Below the pieces are notes generated by a model. That model did no database searches, was not told where the DNA came from, and saw only the letters and a list, made by a program, of their open reading frames with translations. The translations under genes were made by a program, and so were the position numbers. 64,000 bases of DNA from Cacajao melanocephalus. Taxonomy: Eukaryota > Chordata > Mammalia > Primates > Pitheciidae. Positions 1 through 16,060 of the stretch are shown here, piece after piece (the stretch's first letter is position 1; each line of letters starts with the position of its first letter). Location: contig CAUYLG010048390.1 of the NCBI GenBank assembly GCA_963573385.1, positions 62,001 through 126,000 of the forward strand, given 5' to 3'.

Positions 1-35
1 ATCAAAATACTGTAGATACAAATATTGGAAAACAA

Positions 36-704
<669 letters not shown>

Positions 705-860
705 GTTATTACTCATTCAAAAACATTTACTGCACACCTGTTCAAGGCAGACACAATGGCAGGGTGAAATAGACATACCAGTGGCCCACAGTGGAACTTA
801 CAGTCCAGTGAGGAAGAAAGACATTAAACAAATAGACCTATAAATTCATATGTAATTATA
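705..860 (+). repeat. L2 LINE 3'-end fragment
   Basis: The order CATTCA..ACATTTACTGCACACCTG, AGGCAGACACAATGG, GGAACTTACAGTCCAGTGAGG, AAACAAATAGA follows the L2 3' end (tissue of many mammalian introns). Confidence 0.6.
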
Positions 861-1282
861 CATTTAGATTTGTAGATTTTATTCATGTTTAAGATTTAGG
901 ATTTATTATGACAGGTAAATTTAACAAAGTAAATGTAGGAAAATAAAGATGATGCTTACTTTTGTAAACAGACACACCACTTGTTTACTAATGTTCATTT
1001 TAAGTCTTATGAAAAAATTTTTATTTAAGATAGAAAGTTTTATGGAATTTAATTATAATGTTTTTATTTCCTTATTTTCAAGGCAAATACCTTTATTATC
1101 TTGCCTTCTTTTCTATTTGTGAAACTTTAAAATATCCAGCATATGCCAAAATTCTGTAGTACTGGTTACACTAAAAGAAATAAGTTTACTTCTGAGTTGA
1201 GAGCTAGATTAAAATGTAAAGACTCAAATGATCTGCTGTGGGAGTAACAATTATTATAGAGGGCTAAAAACAGCTTAAACAA
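861..1282. other. B3GALNT2 intron, AT-rich unique sequence
   Basis: No gene or repeat identified. Confidence 0.4.
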
Positions 1283-1424
1283 GGCCGGGCACGGGGGCTC
1301 ACGCCTGTAATCCCGGCACTTTGAGAGGCCACGACGGGCAGATCATGAGGTCAGCCTCGCCCAACATGGTGAAACCCCATCTCTTATTTTAAAAAATTAA
1401 TTAAATTAAAAAATATATATATAT
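1283..1424 (+). repeat. Alu left-monomer fragment
   Basis: Begins GGCCGGGCACGGGGGCTCAC and ends after ACCCCATCTCT in an A/T-rich tail; the right monomer is absent and about 20 bp of the left monomer is deleted. Confidence 0.8.
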
Positions 1425-1996
<572 letters not shown>

Positions 1997-2819
1997 TGAA
2001 ACTTAAAAAGTACACTGAATGTCATGCACTTAATCGTTGTACTTGACATAAAAGGAGTCTTTTTTTGTCATTTAAGAAACTTTATTCAGATAAAATTCAC
2101 CCTTTTAAAGTGGTTGAGTGGTTTCAGTGTATTCATAGAGTTTTACAACCTGCTCCGTCTCCCAAAAGGAAACCCCACAACCCATTAAGTTACTCATTCT
2201 TCCCTCCCCCACCCCCAACCCTGAACAACTACTGATATACTTTCTTTCTCTATTGATTTGCCTATTTTGAACATTTCACATAAATGGAAGTGTACAGTAT
2301 GTGCTCTGTGTGTCTGGTTTGTTTGATGTAACATGTTTTCTAGGTCCATCCATTGTGTATGTATCAGTCATTCTTTCTTTTTTATGATCATATAATATTC
2401 CATTGCATAGATATACACTATTCATTAATTGATGGACATATAGATTGCTTCTACTTTTTTGAATATGAATAATTCTGTAGTAAACATGTAGGTACAAGTT
2501 TTTGTGTGGTCATATATTTCCATTTCTCTTAAATATCTAGGAGTAGAAGCTCTGGGTCATGTAATTCTGTATTTAATCATCTGCGGCACTGCCAGATTGT
2601 TTTCTACAGCAGCAGCCCATTTTACATTTCCATAGTCAGTATATGAGGATTCTAGTTTCTCCACATCCTTATCAACACTTAACTATTGTCTGTCTTTTAA
2701 CATATACCAATCCTAGTGGGTGTAAATTGTTACTTCATTGTGATTTTTATTTGTATTTCCATAATAACTAATGATGAGCATTTTTTTCATGTGCTTATTG
2801 GCCAGTTATATATCTTCCT

Positions 2820-3044
2820 TTTTTTGTTTTGTTTTTCTTTTTTTGAGACAAGACCTCACTCTGTTGCCCAGGCTGGAGTGCAGAGGCATGATCACAGCTC
2901 ACTGCAGCCTCGACCTCCCTGGGCTCAAGTGATTTTCCCATTTTAGCCTCCTGAATAGCTAGGACTACAGGTGCATGCCACCATGCCCAGCTAATTTTTA
3001 AATATTTTGTGGAGAGGGTTTCATCATACTGCTCAGGCTACACA
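2820..3044 (-). repeat. Alu, antisense, 5' truncated
   Basis: Starts T-rich, then TTGAGACAAGACCTCACTCT; ends at CATCATACTGCTCAGGCT, so the left part of the element is missing. Old J-type appearance. Confidence 0.85.
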
Positions 3045-3068
3045 CTGTTAAAAGGGTGAATTATTATA

Positions 3069-3146
3069 GAGGGAGGGAGAGAGGGAGGGAGGGAGGTGTG
3101 GAGGGAGGGAGTGAGGGGTGGAGGGAGGGAAGGAATAAGAGAGGGG
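3069..3146 (+). repeat. Purine-rich GGGAGGG low-complexity tract
   Basis: About 78 bp of GGGAGGGA/GAGGGA/GTGGAGGG units, with more than eight runs of three or four G on the + strand. Potential G-quadruplex. Confidence 0.85.
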
Positions 3147-3763
3147 ATAGAGAGTCATTTGTATGTCTTTAGAGAAATATCTGTTCAGATCCTTTGCCCA
3201 TTTATAAAATTAGAGTATTTTGTTATTGTTGAATTGTAAGAGTTCTTTATATATTCTGGATACAAGTCCGTTATCAGATACATGCTTTGCAAATCGTGCC
3301 CTTTAACACACAAAAGTTGTAAATTTTGAAGTCCAGTTTTGTCATGTGTTTTTGCTGTCATATATAAGGAACCATTGTCTAATGTGAGGTTACAAAGATC
3401 TGTGCCTTTGTTTTATAGTTCCAAGAGTTTCATAGTTTTAGCACTTATATGTAGGTCTTGGATCCACATTCATTTTCATATATGGCATGAAATGGAGGTT
3501 TAACTTCATTTTTTTGTATGTAGGTATCCAGTTGTCCTAGCACCTATTTGTTGAAAATCAGTGACTGTAAATGTAAGGATTTATTTCTGGACTCTCTATT
3601 CCATTGCTCTATATGTCTGTGTACTACACTGTCTTGATTATGTAGCTTTAAGTTTCATTGGCTATTCTGAGTCTCTTTTACTTCCATGTGAATTTTATGA
3701 TCAGCTTGTCAATTTGCGCAAAAAAGAAAAAAACCTAGCTGGACTGTTCTAAGGGATTGCATT

Positions 3764-3792
3764 CGTGTGTGTGTGTGTGTGTGTGTATGTGT
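3764..3792 (+). repeat. (GT)n microsatellite
   Basis: About 12 GT units, ending GTATGTGTAG, at the 3' edge of the old L1 piece. Confidence 0.9.
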
Positions 3793-3839
3793 AGTATATT
3801 TTAATTTCAGTAGGTTTTGGGGGAGCCGGTAGTGTTTAA

Positions 3840-4161
<322 letters not shown>

Positions 4162-4633
4162 TGAATAAGTTCTTTCATGGTGATTTCTGAGATTTTGGTG
4201 CACCCATCACCCTACTGTCACCAACGTGTAGTCTTATCCCTACCTGCCTCCCACCCTTTCCCCACCAAGTCCCCCACGTCCATTGTATGATTCTTACGCC
4301 TTTGAATTGCGAATTGTCCTGTTAGAAACATGCATGTGCAAGTATCTTTTTTGTGTAATGACTTATTTTCCTTTGGTAGATACCCAGTAATGGGATTGCT
4401 GGATCAAATGGTAGATCTATATTTAGTTATTTAAGGAATCTCCACACTGTTTTCCATAGTGGTTGTACTAGTTTATTTTCCCATCAGAAATTGTGTTCTA
4501 TCTGTAGATCAACCTGGGAAGTACTGCCATGTTAACAGTATTAAGTCTCTGAACATCCATGTCTTATCAAATTTCCTTCAATCATGTTTGATTTTCAGTG
4601 TAAAAGTCTTGAACTTATTTCGTTAAATTTATT

Positions 4634-4867
<234 letters not shown>

Positions 4868-5235
4868 AAATGTATTCTTAAATGTTTGTTTTCTTTTTGA
4901 TGCTATTGTAAGTGGAATTGTTTTTCTAATTTTATTTCAAGCTTCTTGATTGCAAGTTCTAGAAATACAGTTGGTTTTGTGTATTGATCTGTGTGCTGCA
5001 ATGTTGCTGAACTGGTCCATGTATTATTTAATCATTGTATAGTTACCTTATGATTTTCTATATGCAAGGTCATTTCATCTACAAGAAGAGATAGTTTTGC
5101 TTCTTTCTTTTCAATCTGGATGCCTTTTATTTTTCTTACCTGATTGTCCTGGTTAGAACATATATGTTGAACAGAAGGGGTAAAAGCAGACGTCTTTTGT
5201 GTTCCTGACATAGCAATTTATACCCATATTTTTCA

Positions 5236-5389
5236 GATACATACAGTTGAAACAAAATGTGTTACTAGTCTATAAGGCTTTTATTTCATTTCTGTGCTCC
5301 TGTTACCAGCCATTTTCCTGTTTCTACATTTTTTTTTCTTTTTTTTTTTATGTTACTACAATTTTATAACACTTGCCTTCAAGTGTTAA
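5236..5389. other. B3GALNT2 intron remnant
   Basis: AT-rich, includes poly-T runs. Nothing identified. Confidence 0.3.
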
Positions 5390-5735
5390 ATTATTACAGA
5401 TGCCCCTTGACTTACGATGTCACATCCTGATGAACCCATCTTAAGTTAAAAATGTGTGTCGAAAATTCATTTCATACACATAGCCCGCCGCATGTTATAC
5501 CTTAGCCTCACCTACCTTAAACTTGCTCAGAACACTAGCCTACAGCTGGGCAAAATCATCTGACACAAAGCCTGTTCCATAATAAGGGTTGAACATCTCA
5601 CATTAAATTAAATACAATTAAAGACTGTAGTCACATGAGAGAATGGTTGCATGTGTACTCAAAGCATGGTTTCTGGTGAACACATATTGTTTTTACATTA
5701 TCATAAAGTCAAAAAATTGTAAGTCTAAACAGGAG
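5390..5735 (+). mobile_element. MER-type nonautonomous DNA transposon (Tigger-like)
   Basis: Begins near CCCCTTGACTTACGATG and ends near the complementary AAATTGTAAGTCT, giving decayed terminal inverted repeats. The interior, with ACCTTAGCCTCACCTACCTT and GGGCAAAATCATCTGACAC, matches a common primate fossil DNA transposon. Exact subfamily not assigned. Confidence 0.6.
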
Positions 5736-5739
5736 GTCA

Positions 5740-5957
5740 TCTAGCCTTGTGTTTCTCAAAGGCTGGTCTTTGTTTTGTCTGTGATTGATCTGCATCAGGG
5801 TCACAGCAGTGGCCATTAAAAATACCGATTCCTGGGAGCAGGGGAGAGGAAAAAAAATAGATTCCTGGGCTCCACCCCAGACCTACTGAATCTTTAGGCT
5901 TAGGGCCCAGGAATCTGCATTTCAGCAAGCATTCCCAAGAATCACTGATTGAATCCA
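5740..5957 (+). mobile_element. MER5A-like hAT element
   Basis: TGTTTCTCAAAGGCTGGTC, CTGGGCTCCACCCCAGACCT, ACTGAATC and GGAATCTGCATTTCAGCAAG follow the MER5A order. The ends are decayed. Confidence 0.65.
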
Positions 5958-6085
5958 GCTCCATTTTCTACAGGTGAGACTGCTGTGGTCTAGACACAAC
6001 AGAACTTGTCCAGTATCTCACAAGTCATGGCAGAGGCAGAAGTGAGATACAGGCCTTCAACTCCCCACCTCATCCTTTCCATTTG
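5958..6085 (-). repeat. MIR SINE fragment
   Basis: CATTTTCTACAGGTGAGACT, ATCTCACAAGTCATGGCAGA and GCAGAAGTGAGATACAGGCC are the antisense MIR core and 3' portion. Confidence 0.5.
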
Positions 6086-6277
6086 CAGTGACAGAGTGCA
6101 GTGCTAAATTACATTTCATTTCCTTTGCCACCCTCAGTAGCTCACTTTCTTTATATTTTTCAAAATTTTTCTTTGAGACATTTTTAGAAAATCCTGACTT
6201 CTGCCACAGTGAAAAATTGCCTTAAATCAGTAGGTTCCAGGGACAGTCCCTGCATGTACATGACAAGTGACTCATTA

Positions 6278-6691
<414 letters not shown>

Positions 6692-6744
6692 TCATATTTG
6701 CTTCTGTTTTTTTTTTGTTTTTTTTTAAAGAAATAAAAGATATG

Positions 6745-7441
<697 letters not shown>

Positions 7442-7442
7442 A

Positions 7443-7925
7443 CATGTCTTTAAATAACATAGTTTTGAATATTTTATAACTGATGCCTATGGTATCATAT
7501 TGTATATATCACTTGGCAGTTTTCACTCAACTTTATTTTTCCATGCCAATCCTTTTAACATGCAAGATCAGGTTAATTTTTTTAACTGCTATATTTCATT
7601 ATGTGAATATACCACAACTTGGCTATTTTTTTTTTCTCTCAGTGGACATTTAGGTTGGTCTCATTTTTCTTCCACAATTACAAACAATGCTATAATTAAT
7701 ATTCTCATGACTATGTAAAATAACGTTAGTAGGTATATATTTACAAGTGGCGTCAACTGAGCCATAAGGTTTACGCATATTCAGCCTAAATAGATATTGC
7801 CAAATTGCTCTCCAAAGTGGGAGCGTCCACCTAATTCTCCTACTGGCAGTGTATGAGAGTTCCCATTTCCCTACCTAAAGTTCCAAACAACTGTTTGTAT
7901 TCTGTTAGGTTACCGGGGAAAAGAA
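7443..7925 (-). repeat. Antisense L1 3'-end fragment
   Basis: TGGCTATTTTT..CAGTGGACATTTAGGTTG and CCAAATTGCTCTCCAAAGTG are complements of an old L1 3' end. Confidence 0.6.
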
Positions 7926-8002
7926 CTTTAGCGTATGTCATAAGTTCTGAGTGGTAAGTTTACAATAGCATTTTTCTCCAACTCTCAACTTTTCCTTTTT
8001 AG

Positions 8003-8186
8003 AAGGTGATACTCTCTTACACAACCTTCATTCTCGGCCTCAAAGACTTATTGATCATACAAGGACTCTCCATGAGGAGGACGCGTTACTGAAGGAGGAA
8101 AGCAGCGTCTATGATGATATTGTTTTTGTGGATGTTATCGACACTTACCGTAATGTTCCTGCAAAATTACTGAACTTCTATAGATG
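8003..8186 (+). CDS. B3GALNT2: B3GALNT2 coding exon (second in window)
   Basis: The acceptor is TTTTTAG and the donor TG|GTAGGT. The exon opens with the last two bases of a split Glu codon and continues [19 protein letters not shown]. It then has [20 protein letters not shown] and [20 protein letters not shown], with the final Trp codon split over the intron. The run [20 protein letters not shown] is the GT31 family signature: an acidic strand followed by the D-x-Y-x-N-L/V-x-x-K element that precedes the DxD metal site. The 184 nt keep the frame with both neighbours. No stop or frameshift is present. Confidence 0.95.
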
Positions 8187-8233
8187 GTAGGTTGTAAAAA
8201 TGTTGGGTAGCTAGAAGTTGTTTTATTGTTAGT

Positions 8234-8351
8234 TTCTTTTTTGGTGGGGGGGGCGGGTGTTACGCTGGTCTTGAACTCTTGGGTGCAAGCAAACCTCCTG
8301 CCTTAGCCTCCTGAGTAGCTGAGATTACAGACACATGCCACTGTGCCTGTC
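8234..8351 (-). repeat. Alu fragment, antisense
   Basis: CTGGTCTTGAACTCTTGG through ACATGCCACTGTGCCTGTC with a GGGGGGGGCGGG run before it; a rearranged middle piece. Confidence 0.55.
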
Positions 8352-8555
8352 TTACCGTTCTTTTGCTATAGAGACAATTTATCAACTTCAAACTACTGAG
8401 ATTTCAACAAACAAAAACCTAAGGCCACTGAGCACCTGGGATATGACCCTTTGTATCCTGGCTCCTTGCGAAGTCTGCACTTCTAAGATGCTGCCACTTT
8501 ATTTTGATAAAGATCCATAATGTGATATTAACCTATCAAAAACATGGCAAAAATT

Positions 8556-8855
8556 ACCTGATCAGATGGTGGCTTATGCCTGCTGGCAGCACTTTGGAAA
8601 GCCAAGGCAGGCAGATACAAGTGAGGTCAGGAGTCTGAGACCAGCCTGGCCAACATGGTAAAACCCTGTTTCTACTAAAAATACAAAAATTAGCTGAGTG
8701 TGGTGGCACATGCCTGTAATCCCAGCTGCTCAGGAGGCTGAGGCATGAGAATCACTTGAACCCAGAAGGCAGAGGTTGCAGTGAGCCGAGATCAGACCAC
8801 TGCACCCCAGCCTGAGCAGCAAAGTGAGACTCTGACTCAAAAAAAAAAAAAAAAA
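8556..8855 (+). repeat. Alu, first of head-to-tail pair
   Basis: Degenerate start ATCAGATGGTGGCTTATGCC, otherwise complete, ends in A18. Confidence 0.88.
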
Positions 8856-9154
<299 letters not shown>

Positions 9155-10023
9155 CAAAAGTTGATTCATTTTGAGTCATTTCCACTTCCCTCGGTTATCT
9201 CAAGCCAGCATTAGATAAAAATCAGTGAGTTTGGGAATGGTCCATTTTTAGTTGTATTTATACCCACCTACCCAGATTCCCCAGTTATAGTCACTCACAT
9301 TCAGGTTACTGATAGGAATTTTCTTCTACTGAATATCCACCTTATATTTCCAGTCTTACTCCATCCATTTAAAAACTGCTTGCCTTGATTCTAAAACACT
9401 TACATAGCTGGCTTACTGAAATTCCACAGGAATTTTCTTCTACTGAATATCCACCTTATATTTCCAGTCTTACTCCATCCATTTAAAACTGCCTGCCCTG
9501 ATTCTAAAACTCTTATGTAGCTGGCTTACTGAAATTCCACAGCTCCTAGAGTCTATCATATTTACAATTTCCCAGAGTTTCTTGGAACTTACTTATAATT
9601 CCTACTTCTATAACAATAATAACAGTAACAAAATATAGTAATAGTAACTTATTTTATATTTATATAATATTAACATATATAGTTATTAGTATTATTAGTT
9701 TACTCTAGAATCTCAAAATTTTCTGTTGAGTCTCCTAATACTGTCTATCCTGACCATGGAACTAAAACCTTGAAACTATCTCTGAGTAGGCCAAACCTCA
9801 AAGATGTTCATTTTTATTTATTTTTTTCACTTTCATTGTTTAAAACCTTATCTTGTTCCTTGGTGAGGCCCAGGGTCTGTTTCTTTTCTTCTCTGTTGCC
9901 CTAGGCAGCGTGGGAAGTTACCAAGAACAGTACTTTACAGATAGGGTTCCCTGGTCCTGAGGGCTAGATGGTCTAAATGGTTTATGGAAGGTAGTTTTTC
10001 TTAGCTGGGGCAAATTATTTATT
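9155..10023. other. B3GALNT2 intron, unique, with tandem duplication
   Basis: Unique intron with a two-copy tandem duplication (9,314-9,540, listed separately) and a TA-rich stretch at about 9,640-9,700. Confidence 0.5.
9314..9540 (+). repeat. Two-copy tandem duplication, 114 and 113 bp
   Basis: Copy 1 at 9,314-9,427 and copy 2 at 9,428-9,540 both start AGGAATTTTCTTCTACTGAA and end GGCTTACTGAAATTCCAC. Differences are few: AAAAACTGCTTGCC/AAAACTGCCTGCC, ACACTTACATAG/ACTCTTATGTAG. Confidence 0.97.
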
Positions 10024-10151
10024 TTTATTTTTTTAACAGAAATGAGATCTTGCTATGTTGCCCAGTCTGGTCTCAAACTCCTGGGCTCAGTCTTCCTGCC
10101 TCAGCCTCCCAAAGTGCTGGGATTATAGGCGTGAGCCACCATACGTGGCCA
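10024..10151 (-). repeat. Alu fragment, antisense
   Basis: AGATCTTGCTATGTTGCCCA to GCGTGAGCCACCATACGTGG, right-arm/left-arm fusion of about 125 bp. Confidence 0.75.
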
Positions 10152-11125
10152 GCTGGGGAAAATAAATATAATTTGGGATTCATTCTGTAGATAGAGGGCA
10201 GAGATAAATGAGGGTTGGAAATCTGGGTTTTTAGACACCTATAGTAAGAAAAAGAACCTCCTTTTAATTTGGGGCCATAAACGAGAGTTTGAGAGCAATT
10301 GGAGCTAAGGCAGAGGTGAGGAATGAGCATGGAGGTCCAGAGGGTAGGGTGCCAGGACTATGAAGTTCTAGGACTCCCTTTAGAGCAAGACATCCAGACG
10401 TAGAAGGAAGTATTTTAAGCTTCTCCCTTAGTCTCTGCTGCCACTATTCTGGCTGCCACCTTCTCTCCCTGGATTGCTGCAGTAACCCTCAACAGGACTC
10501 TGATTTGGGACCTGTGTCCCCATAGCTAGCATTACCCATCTCCCTCTACACTGAAAATGAGTTTCATTATTTTTTCCTCTTTATTCAGTTATCAGTGACC
10601 TAAATATTCTTTGTCATGAAAATTTATTTCTGATTAGCAAATAAATATTATGTATGCCTTCTGCTGTTAATTAGAAATAAATTTTAGAAACATGGAGTGA
10701 TGCTATTTGGTGTGGACCCATTTTTTGACCTAATGAAATTCTAAATTTCTTTTATTGAGATTTCTGACATGACTGCCTCCCTAGCAAAACTGCATTTTTA
10801 AACAGAGGTACAGGGATTGTGAATGTGAAATCAAGGAGTCAGTTTTGTCTTTAGTCATGATTATATATTTCATGTCTAGATAAATGAAGTTACTCTCCTT
10901 TGCCTTCCAGAAGGTCATTTATAATGGTTTAATTGCTGGAAGTTGTTTCCAAGGAAAAATATGCTTCAGTGTAATAAGTCAGTTTTTTTTTAAGCCATAA
11001 AATATCTTGAGCGTAGTATAAATAGCATCGGATGCATCTTGTACAATGGTGTGCTGTGTGAGAGGCCCAGGTGTAACACCTAATTCATTATACTGGGTCT
11101 TTGTTATTAAGAACCCATGGGGCGG
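10152..11125. other. B3GALNT2 intron, unique
   Basis: Nothing recognised over about 970 bp. Includes a moderately GC-rich patch at 10,300-10,550 without CpG enrichment. Confidence 0.4.
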
Positions 11126-11415
11126 GGCCAGGCGCCATGGCTCATGCCTGTAATCCTAGCACTTTGGGAGGCTGAGGCAGGCAAATCAGCTGAGAGTTCA
11201 AGACCAGCCTGGCCAACATGGTGAAACCCCCGTCTCTACTAAAAATACAAAAAAAATTAGCTGGGTGTGGTGGCGGGTGCCTGTAATGCCAGCTACTCGG
11301 GAGGCTGAGGCAGGAGAATCGCTTGAATCCAGGAGGCAAAGGTTGCAGGGAGCCACTTGCACCATTGCACTCCAGCCTGGACGACAAGAGCGAAACTCCA
11401 TCTCAAAAAAAAAGA
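11126..11415 (+). repeat. Alu, full length
   Basis: GGCCAGGCGCCATGGCTCATG to CTCCATCTCAAAAAAAAA; AluS-like, with a CA-rich end (ACACACAC). Confidence 0.93.
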
Positions 11416-11744
11416 AACACACACGGAGAAGGGTTCAGACATTTAATAGATTTGGCAGCAGGACTTGAATGATGCCTAAGAAGCATTTGTTGAACATATA
11501 TTCCACTTAAGCCAGATATTTTCCTTCATGCTCTTCCTTTACCTTTTAAAATCAGCTTAGTACTTCTCTGTGTTATGCCACTTAGTAAATACCAAGTGAT
11601 GGCCTTGGTTGATAACAGCAAAATTTTGTTAGAGCAGATGTTCTCAACATTTGATGAATAACGAATACAGATAATAACAGATAGTTTTGAATGAAAGCAT
11701 TAGTGATGCCACTGCTTTGGTGTTGCTTTGTTTGGCTGCACTGA

Positions 11745-11897
<153 letters not shown>

Positions 11898-12050
11898 TAA
11901 GTTAACCATTCTCAGCCCGTTGGCATTCATGTACCTGGTCAAATGTAATTAATTAAGGATAAGATTTTAGGTTAATTATTTTTTCAAAAATGTGGTTGAG
12001 ATATACAATTTCTTACTAGACTCCTGGGTTAATATATATTTCATTACCCC

Positions 12051-13025
<975 letters not shown>

Positions 13026-13127
13026 CTACAAGCTTATTCCTTTGTAGTGATGATAAAGGAGTCAAGTGTAATAGTGGCAGGATATGTGTCAGACCAACAC
13101 AAGAGGCCACATTATTTTCCATCGCAG

Positions 13128-13287
13128 TTTCAGACTGAATTGGGCAGTTGACCGAACCGGCAAGTGGCAGGAATTGGAGTACCCCAGCCCCGCTTACCCT
13201 GCCTTTGCATGTGGGTCAGGGTACGTGATCTCCAAGGACATCGTCAAGTGGCTGGCAAGCAACTCGGGGAGGTTAAAGACCTATCAG
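13128..13287 (+). CDS. B3GALNT2: B3GALNT2 coding exon (fourth in window)
   Basis: The acceptor is CATCGCAG and the donor ATCAG|GTAATT, a slightly weak +5/+6. The exon starts with T, completing the Asn codon from the previous exon, and reads [20 protein letters not shown] followed by [20 protein letters not shown] and [13 protein letters not shown]. The [16 protein letters not shown] stretch is the conserved GT31 acceptor-side element (Y-P-x-Y-x-x-G-x-G-Y-x-x-S). The 160 nt are open throughout. A left-monomer Alu begins only about 18 bp after the exon, unusually close to a donor site. Confidence 0.95.
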
Positions 13288-13304
13288 GTAATTAAGAATT
13301 TCTT

Positions 13305-13449
13305 AGCTGGGCATGGTGGCTCTTGCCTGTAATTGCTGCACTTTTGGAAGGCTAAGGTGGGCAGATCACTTGAGCCCAGGAATTCAAGAGCAGCCTGGGT
13401 AACATAGCAATACCCCATCTCTATAATAAAAAAATTAAAACAAAAAATT
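13305..13449 (+). repeat. Alu left monomer (FLAM/half Alu)
   Basis: AGCTGGGCATGGTGGCTCTT to ACCCCATCTCTATAATAAAA; starts 18 bp after the B3GALNT2 donor at 13,287. Confidence 0.8.
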
Positions 13450-13582
13450 AAGGAATCAATTCTCAAAGGTTAAGGATGCAACCCTATGTCCCTCAAATCT
13501 TGGCTTTAAATTCTATTCCTTAATCTTTTTTGAGCCTACTTCCTACGTTTTCAGCCAGTATTTACAGGTATAGCCCCTAGAG

Positions 13583-13867
13583 ACTGGGCACCATGGCTCA
13601 TACCTGTAATCCTAGCATTTTGGGAGGCCAAGGCAGGTGGATCATTTGAGGTTAGGAATTCGAAACCAGCCTGGCCAACATGGCAAACCCCATCTCTACT
13701 AAAAATACAAAAAATTAGCATAATGGCGCACACCTGTACTCCCAGCTACTTGGGAGGCTGAGACAGGAGAATCACATGAACCCGGGTAAGCAGAGGTTGC
13801 AGTGAGCCGAGATCACACCACTTCACACCACCCTGGCTGACAGAGGGAGATGCTGTCTCAAAAAAAA
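13583..13867 (+). repeat. Alu
   Basis: ACTGGGCACCATGGCTCATA start, A7 tail; about 10 bp deletion at TTAGC..ATAATGGCGC. Confidence 0.9.
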
Positions 13868-14180
13868 GTATAGTCCCTGGATGAATAGAAAGATTGTTAT
13901 TCCTGAGGGAACCCAGAGTGCTTCCTGGAGCTTAAGGTACATGAGAAAGATGGGCCGTCTACTCGCGGTTTCATCTTCTCATTACTTTGCGGGGGTGCTT
14001 CATACTAAAGGCCACTAGCTTTGACTTTGTGTGAATCCACTTTTGCTATTTCATATTAGAATAATAACAGAGCAAAAAAATAGAAAGGTGGTATATGATT
14101 GGAGTGGGCATGGTTTTGTCTTTACAAATAAAATGGCATTTAAAACTTTTAAATTTAAACTTTGTGGGCCATGTGTATAG

Positions 14181-14237
14181 GGTGAAGATGTAAGCATGGG
14201 CATCTGGATGGCAGCCATAGGACCTAAAAGATACCAG
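14181..14237 (+). CDS. B3GALNT2: B3GALNT2 short coding exon with EDV motif (fifth in window)
   Basis: This 57-nt exon lies between TATAG and GTAAGT and encodes GEDVSMGIWMAAIGPKRYQ. GEDV is the conserved GT31 E-D-V motif that carries the proposed catalytic base. The exon is phase 0 at both ends, so skipping it would keep the frame but remove the catalytic motif. It is too short for most ORF finders. Confidence 0.95.
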
Positions 14238-14297
14238 GTAAGTCTTTAGGGGTGGCCTTGGGATTCTTAAGAGTTGAGGAGGTGAGATTTCTGTATA

Positions 14298-14838
<541 letters not shown>

Positions 14839-15628
14839 ATCACACCATGGACAGAAAGAATGAGGATCTTCTACCATAAGTTAATGTGGTTACTTTAATT
14901 CACAATAATCCACCTAGGTTATTTCTCATCCAGTATTTTTCTGAGTTTAAAGCAAAAGGAGGAATGAAAGTTCCCCTACCTACAAAGAATTCAGTTTCCA
15001 TAGATTCAATCAGAAATTATTTGCAGCTTTAAAACTTAATGGCAGAATCCACTGATTGAGTGTGGCAATCTAAGCATCCTTCAACCCTTCTGACCAATAC
15101 AAATAAGACACTGCATGAAATATAAGACATCATTTAAAACACACTATTGCTGAACCAGAAAAAAAAAAAAATCTGCAGAGACCAAAATGGAAACTCGGAG
15201 GCCTGGGAAGAAAGCAAACACAAAGGTGGCTTTTGCGTCAGAGATTTCTGTTGCGTTCTGGATTCTTGCAGCTTCCACTTTGGCCATCGAAGGTACAGGG
15301 GACAGAAGGCACCTGCAGTGTCTGTCAGTTAAGGGCCCTGCATAAGGCGGGGACCCCAGAGCAGCTCTCAGTCCAGGACAAGAAAGAAACCCACTTCTAC
15401 ATGGTCCATTTTGATAGTCCGATTCCTTTGTTGTTACTTTCAGTCTCATTTTCGAATAGAATTCTTTTCTGTATCTGGTAATAGTGGGATCTGTAGTCTT
15501 TGCTGGGTCTGATTCTGCAGTTTGTTTTTTCTACAGACTGTTGTTCATGGGGCTTGTTTTCTGATGTGTTGAGTCTTTTGTGTGTGTGACCATGTCATGT
15601 CTTTGGAAACCGAGTCCTATATTTAAAA
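14839..15628. other. B3GALNT2 intron, unique, with GC-richer patch
   Basis: No exon recognised. A segment at 15,170-15,420 is more GC-rich and carries several CpGs, with an open frame of about 80-100 codons on each strand that I cannot match to a family. Low coding likelihood. Confidence 0.35.
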
Positions 15629-15632
15629 TGCA

Positions 15633-16060
15633 TTTTTTTTTTTTTTTTTTTTTGAGACAGAATCTTGCTCTGTCGCCCAGGCTGGAGTACAGTGGCCATC
15701 TCAGCTCACTGCAACCTCTGCCTCCCCAGTTCAAGCAATTCTTCTGTCTTAGACACCTGAGTAGCTGGGACTATAGGTGCGTGCCACCACGCCCAGCTGA
15801 TTTTTGTATTTTTAGTAGAGTTGGAGTTTCACCATGTTGGCCAGACTAGTCTCAATCTCTTGACCTCGTGGTGTACCCACCTCTGCCTCCCAAAGTGCTG
15901 GGATTACAGGTGTGAGCCACTGTGCCCGGCCTATTTCTATTTTTAGTAGAGACAGAGTGTGACCATGTTGGCCAGCCTGGTCTCGAACTCCTGACCTCAG
16001 ATCCGCCCACCTCAGCCCTCAAAGTGCTGGGATTGCAGGCATAAGCTACCATGCCTGGCC
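15633..16060 (-). repeat. Composite antisense Alu (full Alu plus extra left-arm piece)
   Basis: Poly-T at 15,633, full Alu to GCCACTGTGCCCGGCC at about 15,931, then a further Alu segment (TTTTTAGTAGAGACAGAGTG to CTACCATGCCTGGCC) to 16,060. The whole is flanked by AAAATGCATTTTT on both sides. Confidence 0.88.

Noticed and set aside
3048..3062. 15-bp inverted match to 2,098-2,112 (AATTCACCCTTTTAA)
   Set aside because: Common L1 3'-end text, so two L1 pieces in opposite orientation explain it.
15144..15481. Possible alternative B3GALNT2 exon (open both strands)
   Set aside because: No supporting splice pair that preserves the B3GALNT2 frame, and no similarity to GT31 proteins.
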